64,000 nucleotides of DNA, taken from assembly GCA_002483145.1 (NCBI GenBank), contig DLHJ01000003.1, forward strand, positions 310,001 to 374,000. The letters are read 5' to 3'. Shown here in pieces: positions 53,188 to 63,311 of the stretch. The stretch comes from Cellvibrio sp. UBA7671. GTDB lineage: Bacteria; Pseudomonadota; Gammaproteobacteria; Pseudomonadales; Cellvibrionaceae. The translations under genes were made by a program, and so were the position numbers. The notes under the pieces are model-generated. The model had not been told where the DNA came from. It was given only the letters and a program-made list of their open reading frames with translations, and did not search any database. How positions within the stretch are numbered: the stretch's first letter is position 1; every line of letters begins with the position of its first letter.

Positions 53188-55362
53188 ATGAAATTTACGC
53201 TATTGCCTCTCTCTGCTGCCATTTTGCTGGGTTTTCACGCGCAATCAGGCCTGGCGCAGGATACTGCCAAGGATGCATCAACCCAGAAAAACCCAAGTTC
53301 ACTCGAAGAAGTCATCGTGACCGGCAAGTACAGTGTTGGGCAAACCAAGACGTTGGATACCGCAACCGGCTTGGGGCTGACCATAGAAGAAACACCACAG
53401 TCAGTATCAATTTTGACCTTTGAGCGGATGCAGGACCAGAACATCACTTCCGTTTTAGAGGCAGTGAATAATGCTGTGGGCGTTACCTCCGAAGAAGTGG
53501 ACAACGTGCGCAACAGCTTTTACTCGCGCGGCTTCCAGATTGACAGCTACCAAATCGACGGAGTGCCTACCTCCTGGAGTTTGGGCGGCGATTCGGGCGA
53601 AACCGTCGCTGATACCGTCATTTACGAGCGCATTGAATTTGTACGTGGAGCAACGGGTTTAATGACCGCTGTAGGAGACCCATCGGCCTCTATCAACCTG
53701 GTTCGCAAACACGCCAGCAGCAAGGATTTAACCGGGTTTGTGGATGTAGGCACCGGCAGTTGGGAAAAAAGAACCCTTGCAGCTGACGTATCCAGCGGAT
53801 TAAACGAAAGCGGTAGTGTCCGTGGTCGTGTAGTGGGCCGCTATTTGGGCGGAGAGTCTTTCGTTGATTATTACGAAGACAACAAAAGCACATTCTACGG
53901 TGTACTGGAAGCTGACCTGACCGACGCGACCTTGGTGCGTGTGGGTGCGAGCTATCAGAACAATGACCCTACTTCCACCGTATGGGGCGTATTGCCCGGC
54001 TTCTTCTCCGACGGCACCAGACCCGATTGGGACGTTTCCAAAACCACCGCGATGGACTGGAACCGCTGGGAATCAACCAACACCAATTTCTTCGCCAGCA
54101 TCAACCACTCTTTCTCGAATGGCTGGGAGTTGCTCGCTAACTACAACAAATTACACTACGAAACAGAGGCGCGCCTGTTATATGTGTACGGCTCGCTGGA
54201 TAAAACAACCGGTGCCGGCCTGAACGCCCAACGCTACCGCAGTGATGGTGAATCCAAACAAGATAGCTTCGATATCCAGCTAAAAGGGGATTTCACCCTC
54301 TTTAACCAAACCCACGATCTGGTCGTGGGCGCCCTGCGTGCCGACCAGGCAGCAGAAACCTTTACCCAGCTGCCCTTGGGTGGCGGCTTATGCTGGGGTT
54401 ACGACTGTGTTCCAGTGGAGAATTTTTATACGTGGGGCGACCTGCATGAACCCGAGTGGTCAGAGGAGCGCACCCAATCCCAGGATATTGAAACCGAGCA
54501 GCGCGGCTACTATGCAGCTACCCGTCTTTCGGCTACCGATAAGCTCAAATTTATTTTGGGTGGACGTGTGGCAACCTGGGAACGCAACGGTTTTGACTGG
54601 AGCGGCGTAGTTGATTACGGCAATGAAGATGAATTTATCCCCTACGCAGGTGCACTCTACGACCTGACCGATGCGCACCGGGTCTACGCCAGCTACACCG
54701 AAATATTCAAACCGCAGAACAATCGCGATGCTGACGGGAATTTTATTGACCCGCTAGTGGGCGAAAGCGCGGAGATAGGTTTGAAGAGCCGCTTCCTCGA
54801 TGATCGCCTGCAAACCACCATTGCCTACTTTGATATCCAACAAGACAATCTGGCGCAGCTCGACACCGCTTTTGTCGGCACTCCAGAGCAAATGTATGCC
54901 TATATTGGTGCCGAAGGCGCACAGAGCAAAGGCTTTGAGATTGAAGTGGTTGGCCAACCAATCGATGGCTGGAACATTAGCGCAGGCTACTCACAATTCA
55001 CCATCGAAGATGCTAACGGCAACGATCTAAACACCGACAACGCGACCAAATCCATTAAGCTTTTTACGTCTTACCAATTCGGAGGTGCACTTGATAAGTT
55101 GATGGTAGGTGGCGGTGTTAACTGGCAAAACGAAACTTACTCAGAAGGCATTAATCCTGCAAATAAACCCGACAGACTCACCCAAGATGCCTATGCCTTG
55201 GTCAGCCTGATGGCTCGCTACGCCATTACCGATGACCTGAATGTTCAGTTCAACGCGGCCAATGTAACGGATGAAAAATACTACTCACAAGTGGGATATT
55301 TCAGTTCATACCGCTACGGCACACCACGCAACTACACGCTGAGTTTGAACTACAAGTTCTAA
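53188..55362 (+). CDS. TonB-dependent siderophore receptor (FpvA/FhuE-type)
   Basis: A 724-residue outer-membrane receptor. It has a signal peptide (to LAQD), a TonB-box-like LEEVIVTGKY segment and a plug (IEETPQSVSILTFERMQDQN, YQIDGVPTSWS, GATGLMTAVGDPSASINLVRK). A barrel follows, ending NYTLSLNYKF. The TPQSVSI and GAxGL..GxGxPxxxINLVRK motifs mark receptors for ferric siderophores. ATG 53188 begins the signal peptide; a second ATG at 53176 gives four extra residues. A Fur box precedes it. No siderophore biosynthesis genes lie nearby, so it may take up siderophores made by others. Confidence 0.93.
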   Translation: MKFTLLPLSAAILLGFHAQSGLAQDTAKDASTQKNPSSLEEVIVTGKYSVGQTKTLDTATGLGLTIEETPQSVSILTFERMQDQNITSVLEAVNNAVGVTSEEVDNVRNSFYSRGFQIDSYQIDGVPTSWSLGGDSGETVADTVIYERIEFVRGATGLMTAVGDPSASINLVRKHASSKDLTGFVDVGTGSWEKRTLAADVSSGLNESGSVRGRVVGRYLGGESFVDYYEDNKSTFYGVLEADLTDATLVRVGASYQNNDPTSTVWGVLPGFFSDGTRPDWDVSKTTAMDWNRWESTNTNFFASINHSFSNGWELLANYNKLHYETEARLLYVYGSLDKTTGAGLNAQRYRSDGESKQDSFDIQLKGDFTLFNQTHDLVVGALRADQAAETFTQLPLGGGLCWGYDCVPVENFYTWGDLHEPEWSEERTQSQDIETEQRGYYAATRLSATDKLKFILGGRVATWERNGFDWSGVVDYGNEDEFIPYAGALYDLTDAHRVYASYTEIFKPQNNRDADGNFIDPLVGESAEIGLKSRFLDDRLQTTIAYFDIQQDNLAQLDTAFVGTPEQMYAYIGAEGAQSKGFEIEVVGQPIDGWNISAGYSQFTIEDANGNDLNTDNATKSIKLFTSYQFGGALDKLMVGGGVNWQNETYSEGINPANKPDRLTQDAYALVSLMARYAITDDLNVQFNAANVTDEKYYSQVGYFSSYRYGTPRNYTLSLNYKF

Positions 55363-55364
55363 CC

Positions 55365-55399
55365 AAAAAAATAGGCGGCCATTTGGCCGCCTATTTTTT
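55365..55399 (+). terminator. Bidirectional terminator between the siderophore receptor and yqhA
   Basis: A 15-bp stem (aaaaaataggcggcc / ggccgcctatttttt) with a 4-nt loop and A/T runs on both sides, starting three bases past the receptor stop. Confidence 0.92.
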
Positions 55400-55411
55400 C
55401 CATCTTATGAA

Positions 55412-55972
55412 TTAATGACCCGCTTTATTCGCCGAACTCACTCGTTGCATCAACAAATCGGTGTAAGCAATACCGATCGCGGAAGCAATAAAGGCCATAT
55501 GAATAATGGTCTGCCACATTACGCCTGCTTCAGTAAATTTTGCACCGGGCATACCGATATTGCCAGCCTCGATAAAGGTCTTTAACAGATGGATTGAAGA
55601 TATGCCAATAATTGCCATTGCCAGTTTTACTTTCAACACAGTCGCATTAACGTGACTGAGCCACTCCGGCTGATCCGGGTGACCATCCAAACGCAAGCGG
55701 GAAACAAACGTTTCGTAGCCACCGACGATCACCATCACTAACAAGTTGGAAATCATCACCACATCGATTAAGCCCAGCACGATCAACATAATTTGTTGTT
55801 CGTTCATGGAGGTAACATCAGTAACCAAATGGAGAAGTTCTTTCAAAAATAGAAATACGTATGCACATTGCGCAATTATCAAGCCCAAATAGAGCGGCAG
55901 TTGCAGCCAGCGCGAGCTAAAAATTAATGCGGGTAAAAAACCGCTTTTGTATACAGTAGGGACATCACTCAT
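55412..55972 (-). CDS. yqhA: YqhA/UPF0114 family membrane protein
   Basis: A 186-residue protein with four membrane helices and the conserved [20 protein letters not shown] stretch of UPF0114 near residue 68-87, then [10 protein letters not shown] and [20 protein letters not shown]. Its cellular role is not established. It stands alone, convergent with the receptor gene. Confidence 0.9.
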   Translation of the reverse strand: MSDVPTVYKSGFLPALIFSSRWLQLPLYLGLIIAQCAYVFLFLKELLHLVTDVTSMNEQQIMLIVLGLIDVVMISNLLVMVIVGGYETFVSRLRLDGHPDQPEWLSHVNATVLKVKLAMAIIGISSIHLLKTFIEAGNIGMPGAKFTEAGVMWQTIIHMAFIASAIGIAYTDLLMQRVSSANKAGH

Positions 55973-56060
55973 GGTTACACCTTTCTCTCAGTAGATTTTT
56001 TGTTAGCGTCAATATAAAGACGTGATGATAAAAAACAAGCCCTTTACACAGTCTTACCCT

Positions 56061-56810
56061 TTATACCAAGGCAGTTTGGCATACCGGACAATTGTGATCT
56101 TTGGGCAATTTCAATTCGCGCCATTGGCTGTGGCGTGCATCCAGCAGTAACAAACGCCCGGCGAGATTAGTGCCGAAGCCGCAAATTAATTTAATCGTTT
56201 CCAGCGCCTGCATTGACCCGATAATTCCCACCAGCGGCGCCAATACACCGTTAGCAGCACAGGTTAAATCATCGCTGTCTTCTTCGTATAAGCAGCGATA
56301 GCAAGGGCTGTTTTCGTCACGCGAATCAAATACTGCAATTTGCCCTTCCAAGCGAATTGCAGCGCCCGATACCAGCGGTACTTTTGCCGCAACACAAGCC
56401 GCATTGATAGCAAAACGGGTTTGGAAATTATCGGTGCAATCAACCACTACAGTTGCCAATTTCACTTGTTCGAGCAACTGGTCTGCATCTAATAATTTTT
56501 CGATGCAAGTAATCGTAACCTCAGGGTTTAATTCATGTAGGCTGTGCGCCGCCGATGCCGCTTTATTGTCCCCAATACGCGCGCTGGTGTGTGCAATTTG
56601 CCGCTGCAGATTGCTGAGATCAACTGCATCAAAATCTACTAGCGTTAAATACCCGACACCTGCCGCTGCCAAATACATAGCGACCGGCGACCCCAAACCA
56701 CCAAGGCCGATAATTAATACGCGTGCAGCCAATAATTTTTCCTGGCCATCAATATCCACATCGGGCAGCATAATTTGGCGCGAGTAGCGCAGTAGTTGTT
56801 CATCGTTCAC
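56061..56810 (-). CDS. moeB: MoeB/ThiF-type adenylyltransferase
   Basis: A 249-residue E1-like enzyme. Nucleotide-binding motif: IIGLGGLGSPVAMYLAAAGVG (GxGGxG, about 33-38). Other motifs: LSNLQRQIAH and DCTDNFQTRFAIN, plus two Cys pairs (CYRC, CPVC) that bind structural zinc. MoeB activates the C-terminus of MoaD for molybdopterin synthesis; ThiF is the close alternative and acts on ThiS. The GTG start overlaps the prmC stop by four bases. Placement after prmC is as in Pseudomonas. Confidence 0.9.
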   Translation of the reverse strand: MNDEQLLRYSRQIMLPDVDIDGQEKLLAARVLIIGLGGLGSPVAMYLAAAGVGYLTLVDFDAVDLSNLQRQIAHTSARIGDNKAASAAHSLHELNPEVTITCIEKLLDADQLLEQVKLATVVVDCTDNFQTRFAINAACVAAKVPLVSGAAIRLEGQIAVFDSRDENSPCYRCLYEEDSDDLTCAANGVLAPLVGIIGSMQALETIKLICGFGTNLAGRLLLLDARHSQWRELKLPKDHNCPVCQTALV

Positions 56811-57667
56811 GCTGACTCCCCTTTTCTGCCCAATGTGACTCGCTCGTTACCACCCAAATCAGTGCGGGTTTCTACTTGTACAAAGCCGCGCGCAGCAAAT
56901 AATTCTCGCACCGCCTGACCTTGATCGTAGCCATGCTCAAGCAACAACCAAGCTTGCTCGCACAGAAAATTCCAACTTTGTTGAATGATCAGCTCGATAT
57001 CCGCCAAACCTTTATTGTCCGCAATCAACGCGGAGCGCGGTTCAAAACGGACATCACCCTGCTCCAGATGCGGATCTTGCGGATCTATATAGGGCGGGTT
57101 GCTGACAATAACATCAAATTGTTGCGCGGTAATGGCAGAGAACCAATCGCTCTGTTTAATCTGTACATGACTAAAATGTAATTGGTCGCGATTTTGTTCG
57201 GCGAGGGCAACCGCATCAGCAGACTTATCCACCCCCACTAATTGCCAATCCGGCTTTTCACTGGCGATGGCTAACACAATCGCGCCCGTTCCTGTTCCCA
57301 AATCCAAACAACTGCGCTTTTGTTGCGGCACATCACCAGCAAACAATTCCAATACTATTTCGACTAGCAGTTCGGTATCCGGGCGTGGAATCAAGGTGGA
57401 ATTATTGACCGCCAATGGCAGCGACCAGAATTCGCGCTGACCGAGGATATGGGCAATGGGTTCGCCGGATTTGCGACGATTGAAAAAAATCTGGAACGTT
57501 TCTGCCTGCTCGGGCGATAAAACTTTATCTGGCCAAGTGAAAAGATAGGTGCGATTTTTTTGCAGAACATGGCACAGAATTAATTCGATGTCCAAACGCG
57601 CAGAATCACTTAGGGATTCAAGTTCGTGTGCGAGTTGTAGGCATTGTGCGATGGAGAGTGTATTCAT
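56807..57667 (-). CDS. prmC: Peptide-chain-release-factor glutamine N5-methyltransferase
   Basis: A 286-residue SAM-dependent methyltransferase with an N-terminal helical domain (1-75), the SAM-binding LDLGTGTGAIVLAIA (about 121-134) and the catalytic NPPY in VSNPPYIDPQ. PrmC methylates the Gln of the GGQ motif of release factors RF1 and RF2. The target RF1 gene (prfA) lies just upstream on the same strand, separated by 118 bases that hold an inverted-repeat element. Confidence 0.95.
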   Translation of the reverse strand: MNTLSIAQCLQLAHELESLSDSARLDIELILCHVLQKNRTYLFTWPDKVLSPEQAETFQIFFNRRKSGEPIAHILGQREFWSLPLAVNNSTLIPRPDTELLVEIVLELFAGDVPQQKRSCLDLGTGTGAIVLAIASEKPDWQLVGVDKSADAVALAEQNRDQLHFSHVQIKQSDWFSAITAQQFDVIVSNPPYIDPQDPHLEQGDVRFEPRSALIADNKGLADIELIIQQSWNFLCEQAWLLLEHGYDQGQAVRELFAARGFVQVETRTDLGGNERVTLGRKGESA

Positions 57668-57674
57668 GTGTTCC

Positions 57675-57770
57675 CGTAGGTTGTGGCGGGCCGCGTAGGC
57701 TGAGGAACGAACCGCAACATATCAATCCCGTTCAGAGTGTTGCGGTTCGCAAGCTCACCAGCAACCTACG
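57675..57770. repeat. Nested inverted-repeat element between prfA and prmC
   Basis: CGTAGGTTG (57675-57683) pairs with CAACCTACG (57762-57770), and inside it CGAACCGCAAC (57708-57718) pairs with GTTGCGGTTCG (57739-57749). The 96-base unit can fold as a double-stem hairpin. It resembles the REP/MITE-like GTAGGTTGCGGTTCG intergenic repeats of many bacterial genomes. It separates prfA from prmC and may reduce transcription between them. Confidence 0.7.
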
Positions 57771-57785
57771 AAGTCGTTTACCAAA

Positions 57786-58868
57786 TTAATCCGCAATAGC
57801 CGCCAACAGATCAGCTTGGTATTCATTTGCCAGCGGTTGCACCACCGGATTTAAATCGCCTTGCATAATCGCATCCAAGGAATAGAGCGTGAGGTTGATG
57901 CGATGATCAGTCACACGGCCCTGCGGATAATTGTACGTGCGGATGCGCTCGGAACGGTCGCCTGAGCCAACCAAACTACGGCGCTCATCAGACAGCGACT
58001 TATGCGCGGCGTCTTCCTGCGCCTGTTTTAATTTGGTGGCGAGCAAACTCATCGCGCGCGCGCGATTTTTATGTTGCGAGCGCTCGTCCTGACATTCAAT
58101 CACCAAACCGGTGGGCAAGTGCACAATACGGACAGCCGAATCGGTTTTGTTAACGTGCTGACCGCCCGCGCCGGATGCACGAAAGGTATCGATGCGCAAA
58201 TCGGCTTTATTGATATTAATTTCTTCCATTTCATCCGCTTCAGGCATCACCGCCACCGTGCACGCGGAAGTGTGGATGCGCCCTTGCGCTTCGGTTTCCG
58301 GTACGCGCTGCACACGGTGCGCGCCTGATTCAAACTTTAATTTGGAATAGACACCCTGCCCGCTAACTAAACTGATAATTTCTTTAAAGCCGCCGTGTTC
58401 GCCTTCATTCTGACTTAAAACTTCGACTCGCCAGCCCTGGGTCTCGGCGTAGCGCGAATACATGCGGAATAAATCGCCAGAGAAAATGGCGGCTTCGTCG
58501 CCACCGGTACCGGCACGAATTTCGAGATAGCAGTTTTTCTCGTCGTTAGGATCTTTTGGCAGCAAGAGTTTTTGCAATTCCAACTGCATAGGTTCGAGTT
58601 GCGCTTCGCAGTCTTTCAACTCTTCTTCGGCCATTTCTTTCATATCGGCATCACCATCCACCAATAGGTGTTTGGCTTCTTCGATATTGGCGAGCAGGTT
58701 CAAATAGTTTTGATAACCCTGCACCACCGGTTCTAACTCGGCGTACTCTTTGGAGAGATCGCGGAATCGGTTTTGGTTATTGATGATGTCGGCTTCCGAC
58801 AGCATCGCGCTCACTTCTTCGTAGCGCTCTTTAAGACGATCCAGTTTTTCTAAAATAGACGCTTTCAT
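57786..58868 (-). CDS. prfA: Peptide chain release factor 1
   Basis: A 360-residue RF1, full length. The GGQ loop is [16 protein letters not shown]; the codon-reading tripeptide is PET in [16 protein letters not shown], a variant of the usual PAT/PVT; and [10 protein letters not shown] is present. It reads UAA and UAG stop codons and releases the nascent chain. Its start overlaps the hemA stop by one base (TAATG). Confidence 0.97.
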   Translation of the reverse strand: MKASILEKLDRLKERYEEVSAMLSEADIINNQNRFRDLSKEYAELEPVVQGYQNYLNLLANIEEAKHLLVDGDADMKEMAEEELKDCEAQLEPMQLELQKLLLPKDPNDEKNCYLEIRAGTGGDEAAIFSGDLFRMYSRYAETQGWRVEVLSQNEGEHGGFKEIISLVSGQGVYSKLKFESGAHRVQRVPETEAQGRIHTSACTVAVMPEADEMEEININKADLRIDTFRASGAGGQHVNKTDSAVRIVHLPTGLVIECQDERSQHKNRARAMSLLATKLKQAQEDAAHKSLSDERRSLVGSGDRSERIRTYNYPQGRVTDHRINLTLYSLDAIMQGDLNPVVQPLANEYQADLLAAIAD

Positions 58869-60157
58869 TATTGCTCACTTGCATCGCTGCTTATATCAGC
58901 AGCAGGGTTAACAGACAGCTCAAACAGTTCTTGCGCCACCTGGATAACATGGTGACGCGAACTGGCACTCGCCTCTTTTAATACAGCAGTGGGCGAGTGG
59001 ATTAATTTGTTGGTGAGGTTGCGCGCAAATTGCTGCAATACTTGCTCGGGATTAACACCGGTTTGCAAACTGCGCAGCGCTTTTTGCAATTCCAGATCGC
59101 GCATTTGTTCCGCTTTGTTGCGATAGGCTTTTACGGTTTCAACCGCACTGAGTGCGCGCTGGTGACGTAAAAATAATTCGACACCTTCGTTAATAATTTC
59201 TTCGGCTTGATCGGCAGCAGCGACGCGGGATTTTTTGTTTTCATCAATTACCGCGTGCAAATCATCCACGGTGTAGAGATACACATCATCCAGTTCGCCC
59301 ACTTGCTCTTCAATATCGCGCGGTACGGCGATATCGAGCATAAACATGGGTTTGTGTTTGCGTTTTTTCAGCGCCGATTCCACTGCACCTTTGCCAAGCA
59401 ATGGCAACTGGCTGGCTGTCGATGAAATAACAATATCGGCACGATGCAACTGCTCGGGAATATCGGCCAGTAGAATAGCTTCGCCGTTAAATTCGCGCGC
59501 GAGGCGTTGGGCGCGGTCAAGGGTGCGGTTGGCCACAATAATGTGTTTGATGCCCTGCTCTGCCAAATGGCGTGCGACCAGTTCGATAGTTTCACCTGCA
59601 CCAATCAGGAGCGCAGTATCCTGTTTGAGGTTGGAGAAAATTTGCTGCGCGAGGCTCACCGCCGCGTATGCCACTGAGACAGGGTTCTCACCAATCGCTG
59701 TTTCCGTACGCACACGCTTGGCGATATTAAAAACCTGCTGGAAAGTTGCGTGCAATTCCGCACCTAAAGTGCCCGCTTCTTTGGCAACAGCAAAAGCTGA
59801 CTTCATTTGGCCTAGAATTTGCGGTTCACCCAGCACGAGTGAATCCAAGCCGCCAGCAACCTTCATCATATGGCGCACGGCTTCATGATCCTGATAGCAG
59901 TAATAGCTATTGGCGAGATCTGCCGCCTCAATCGCGGTGTGGTCGACCAACCACTGCTGGATCGCAGTCGCATCACTTTCACTCGCCGCATAGATTTCAG
60001 TGCGATTGCAAGTGGAGAGAATGGCGACTTCGGTCAACCCCGCGTGGGCGCAGGCCTCTTGCATCGCGCCCTGCAAATTCTCCGGCGCGAACGCAACCCG
60101 CTCGCGCAAGGCAAGAGGAGCGGTAGTATGGTTGATGCCAAAGGCTAACAGGGTCAT
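58868..60157 (-). CDS. hemA: Glutamyl-tRNA reductase
   Basis: A 429-residue enzyme making glutamate-1-semialdehyde from Glu-tRNA, the first committed step of C5 haem synthesis. Catalytic Cys in [11 protein letters not shown] (about 50). NADPH Rossmann motif [15 protein letters not shown] and [12 protein letters not shown], then [12 protein letters not shown]. Order hemA-prfA-prmC-moeB on one strand is widely conserved. Divergent from the exonuclease gene. Confidence 0.97.
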   Translation of the reverse strand: MTLLAFGINHTTAPLALRERVAFAPENLQGAMQEACAHAGLTEVAILSTCNRTEIYAASESDATAIQQWLVDHTAIEAADLANSYYCYQDHEAVRHMMKVAGGLDSLVLGEPQILGQMKSAFAVAKEAGTLGAELHATFQQVFNIAKRVRTETAIGENPVSVAYAAVSLAQQIFSNLKQDTALLIGAGETIELVARHLAEQGIKHIIVANRTLDRAQRLAREFNGEAILLADIPEQLHRADIVISSTASQLPLLGKGAVESALKKRKHKPMFMLDIAVPRDIEEQVGELDDVYLYTVDDLHAVIDENKKSRVAAADQAEEIINEGVELFLRHQRALSAVETVKAYRNKAEQMRDLELQKALRSLQTGVNPEQVLQQFARNLTNKLIHSPTAVLKEASASSRHHVIQVAQELFELSVNPAADISSDASEQ

Positions 60158-60320
60158 GGATCAGGCTAATCGTTATAAAGGCCGGTATTGTCCGGTCACA
60201 GAGAGGGCGTGACAAGAGGCAAGTTCTTAATCCTGCCATAAACAGGTGCTATTACGCCGATTCATCGCCCAGTTACATCTGCATCTATACTCAACCACAG
60301 CCGCAGCCCAAGGAATTTTT

Positions 60321-60854
60321 ATGCGCCGACTGCCCAACCCGACCATTATCGACATCGAAGCCTCCGGTTTTGGCTCGCGCAGCTACCCGATTGAAATCGG
60401 CGTAGTCAAAACCAACGGCGAGCGCTACTGCGCGTTGATCGAACCGCAACCTGAATGGGATCACTGGAGCGAGAGCGCACAAGCCGTACATGGGATCACC
60501 CGCAAACTGATTGAAAACCGCGGGCGCAAACCACGCGACATCTGCGGAGAACTCAACGAGTTTTTGGGTGATATCACCGCTTACAGTGATGCCTGGATCC
60601 ACGACAGTCCATGGCTCAACCGGTTATTTTTTGCCGCGCGCATCAACCCCAGCTTTCACCTGAGCCCAATTGAAATGATTGCCACCGAGGCACAGCTGCT
60701 AGTGTGGGACAAAACCAAAAAGCGGCTGGAAAAGCACCTCGACATCAAGCGCCACCGGGCGAGTGGCGATGCCTATTTGATCCAGCAAACCTTTCTTGAG
60801 ACACGCCGGCTCATCGATACGCAACCCGCTCTGGCACGGCGTACCGGGCTATAG
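60321..60854 (+). CDS. DEDDh-type 3'-5' exonuclease
   Basis: A 177-residue protein of the RNase T / DnaQ (epsilon) fold. Exo I: IIDIEASGFG (Asp and Glu). Exo II: DAWIHDSPWL near 95. Exo III: RHRASGDAYLI (His and Asp five apart). Together these give the five DEDDh residues. ATG 60321 was chosen for AAGGA upstream. It interrupts the otherwise contiguous hemA / TPR-lolB-ispE layout of relatives. Substrate (DNA or RNA) cannot be told. Confidence 0.83.
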   Translation: MRRLPNPTIIDIEASGFGSRSYPIEIGVVKTNGERYCALIEPQPEWDHWSESAQAVHGITRKLIENRGRKPRDICGELNEFLGDITAYSDAWIHDSPWLNRLFFAARINPSFHLSPIEMIATEAQLLVWDKTKKRLEKHLDIKRHRASGDAYLIQQTFLETRRLIDTQPALARRTGL

Positions 60855-60984
60855 CCGAAAGGCGCGGGCGGGATCTTTTCACATCAATACCAGAACGCCC
60901 TTTTTATCATCCTCCTTCACGTTTATGATGGCAGGCCGCGCAGCCTAGTTTGCGCCCACCCTTCTGTTCCGTTACCGGTCGCGC

Positions 60985-62703
60985 ATGATCAAACTCCGCC
61001 CTATTATCCTGTCGAGCATGACCCTTTACTGGGTACTGAGCGGTTGCAGCCTGCAATCGGCGCGCACAGTGGCGGCACCTGAACCCCAGCCGGAAATCCT
61101 TATCCAGACACCGGCTAAGCCCTTTCCCACCGAGACACTCTATTCGCTGCTCACCGCTGAAATCGCCGGCAGCCGCGCGCAATATGACCTGGCACTGAGC
61201 AATTATGTACAGCAGGCACGCGAGACGCGCGACCCGCAGATCGCCGAGCGCGCCACTATGATCGCGCGCTATCTGGGCAACAATTCGGTGGCGTTGGAAA
61301 TGGTACAGATCTGGGTCAAAGCCGCCCCACACAATAAAGATGCGCTCGCCAACACCTCCATGGCCTATATGCAAGCTGGCCAGTTGCGCGAGGCCTTTGA
61401 GTTTTCGCGCCGTCTGCAAGATGAAGGCGGTGAACCCCTGTTCCAGAATATTGCCGCCAATGCTGCGAGTCTGGACGATATTCAACGCGCACTGTTACTA
61501 AACGATTTTGTCACCGAGCTGCAAAGCCATCCAGAGGATGAGCAGCTGATGGTCGGCACGGGCATACTGCTCCAGCAACAGGGCAAATATGATGAGGCTA
61601 TGAACCTCACCCATCAGGCGCTTAAAATCCATCCGCGCAGTATTCCCGCTGCCATACTGGAAGCCAATTTGTTGCATCAGTTAAAACGCGACCAGGAAGC
61701 GATTGCCAAAATGGCCGCACTACTGGAGTTTTATCCGGACAACACCAGCCTGCGCCAGCAGTACGCGCGCATTCTTACCCATCACGATATGGAATTGGCG
61801 CAGGAGCAATTTACGATTCTCACCAAGCAGTTGCCGGGCAATGGCGATATGTTGCTGTCACTGGGGATTATCGCGCTGGAGCGCAAAGATACCGAAACCG
61901 CCCGCAAAACCTTTGAAGAGCTATTGGATCGCGACCTGCACATCTCTACCGCCCACTATTATTTAGGGCGCATGGCCGACGCGCGCAACGACCTGCCCGA
62001 GGCCATCATTCATTATCTACAAGTGGAAAGCGGTAACGACTTTCTCTCTGCTACCATCAATCTGCTGGATATATTTGTGCGCCAGGAAGATTTCCTCAGT
62101 GCTCAACAGCATATGAATCGCCTGCGTTTGCGCTTCCCCGACCAAAGCGAAGCGCTCTATGTACTACACGGCCAGACACTGGTAAAACACAATTACCTAC
62201 TGGAAGCCGACGTTGTATTCAGCGAAGGCCTGAACAATTTCACCACCAGCACTCGCCTGTTGTTTGCGCGCGCCATGCTCAATAACCAGCGCAAACGCAT
62301 CGCCGCCGCCGAGCGCGATCTGCGCCAGATATTGAAACAGCAGCCGGATAATATCGCCGCGCTCAACTCGCTTGGTTACATACTGGCTGATCGCACGCAG
62401 CGTTTTGATGAAGCGCGGGTATTGCTGGAAAAAGCACTCAAACTCAAACCGGACGATGCGGCCATCATGGATTCCATGGGCTGGCTGCAGTATCGCACCG
62501 GTAAATACCCCGAGGCACTGGAGCTGTTGCAAAGGGCATTTGCTGCCAGCCCCAATGCTGAAATCAGCGCCCATCTGGGTGAGATTTTGTGGATGCTGGG
62601 CAATAAAGAGGAGGCGCGCCGGGTGTGGCAAGCAGGGATAAAACTGACCCCCAATGACCCGGTAATCCAGGAAACCCTCAACCGCCTCAAGGCCGATTTA
62701 TGA
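60985..62703 (+). CDS. TPR-repeat lipoprotein upstream of lolB
   Basis: A 572-residue lipoprotein with a lipobox at VLSGC (Cys about 21) and then a long chain of TPR repeats (for example AMNLTHQALKIHPRS, ALNSLGYILADRTQ, ALELLQRAFAASPNAE). It matches in size and place the TPR protein encoded before lolB in Pseudomonas. Probably an outer-membrane-anchored scaffold, perhaps linked to envelope assembly; its function is not established here. The stop overlaps the lolB start by four bases (ATGA). Confidence 0.9.
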   Translation: MIKLRPIILSSMTLYWVLSGCSLQSARTVAAPEPQPEILIQTPAKPFPTETLYSLLTAEIAGSRAQYDLALSNYVQQARETRDPQIAERATMIARYLGNNSVALEMVQIWVKAAPHNKDALANTSMAYMQAGQLREAFEFSRRLQDEGGEPLFQNIAANAASLDDIQRALLLNDFVTELQSHPEDEQLMVGTGILLQQQGKYDEAMNLTHQALKIHPRSIPAAILEANLLHQLKRDQEAIAKMAALLEFYPDNTSLRQQYARILTHHDMELAQEQFTILTKQLPGNGDMLLSLGIIALERKDTETARKTFEELLDRDLHISTAHYYLGRMADARNDLPEAIIHYLQVESGNDFLSATINLLDIFVRQEDFLSAQQHMNRLRLRFPDQSEALYVLHGQTLVKHNYLLEADVVFSEGLNNFTTSTRLLFARAMLNNQRKRIAAAERDLRQILKQQPDNIAALNSLGYILADRTQRFDEARVLLEKALKLKPDDAAIMDSMGWLQYRTGKYPEALELLQRAFAASPNAEISAHLGEILWMLGNKEEARRVWQAGIKLTPNDPVIQETLNRLKADL

Positions 62704-63311
62704 TGCAATACCGTTTTCTTCTCATAGTGTCACTGCTGTTTATCAGTGGATGCGTGCACCGAGGTTCGCTAACACCCCCACAAGATGTCTTGGAGCACCA
62801 GCGGCAGGTGCAGGCGATTGCTGATTGGCAACTGACCGGGAAATTGGGTATTCGTACCAGTGCCGACAGCGGCAGTGCGAGCGTCAAATGGGCACAACAA
62901 CTCGCCAGCTACCAAATCAACCTCAGCGGTCCGCTGGGGCAAAAAAGCATGATCATCACCGGCACGCCCGAGAAAGTGCGCCTCGAACAAACCGGTGAAC
63001 CAGTGCAAGAAGCCAAAACTGCCGAGGCGCTGATCAAAAAATCTGCCGGTTGGACCCTACCCGTTGCACAGCTCGCCTACTGGGTGCGCGGCGTGCCGGC
63101 GCCCAAGTTGCGTATTACCCAACTACAACAAAATGAAACTGGATTAATCGCTCAGTTGATTCAAGGTGGTTGGAGCATTTATTACAGCAACTACCGCGAT
63201 CAAACCTTCAACGGCATTAATTTACCGCTGCCAGGAAAAATCACCGCCGAATATAAAGATGTGCGCTTGGTATTGGTGATCCGGGATTGGCGCTTGGGAG
63301 CCGCGCAATGA
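62700..63311 (+). CDS. lolB: Outer-membrane lipoprotein receptor LolB
   Basis: A 203-residue lipoprotein with a lipobox (FISGC, Cys about 19) and an open beta-barrel fold: [32 protein letters not shown] and [14 protein letters not shown]. LolB takes lipoproteins from LolA and places them in the outer membrane. Coupled to the TPR gene before it (ATGA) and to ispE after it (ATGA). Confidence 0.94.
   Translation: MMQYRFLLIVSLLFISGCVHRGSLTPPQDVLEHQRQVQAIADWQLTGKLGIRTSADSGSASVKWAQQLASYQINLSGPLGQKSMIITGTPEKVRLEQTGEPVQEAKTAEALIKKSAGWTLPVAQLAYWVRGVPAPKLRITQLQQNETGLIAQLIQGGWSIYYSNYRDQTFNGINLPLPGKITAEYKDVRLVLVIRDWRLGAAQ

Noticed and set aside
59346-59888. 180-codon plus-strand frame
   Set aside because: Antisense to hemA, rich in Ala/Ser/Arg as expected from the reverse of a real gene.
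60907-61485. 192-codon minus-strand reading frame
   Set aside because: It lies opposite the TPR lipoprotein gene, has no ribosome site or recognisable domain, and its composition is that of an antisense shadow.
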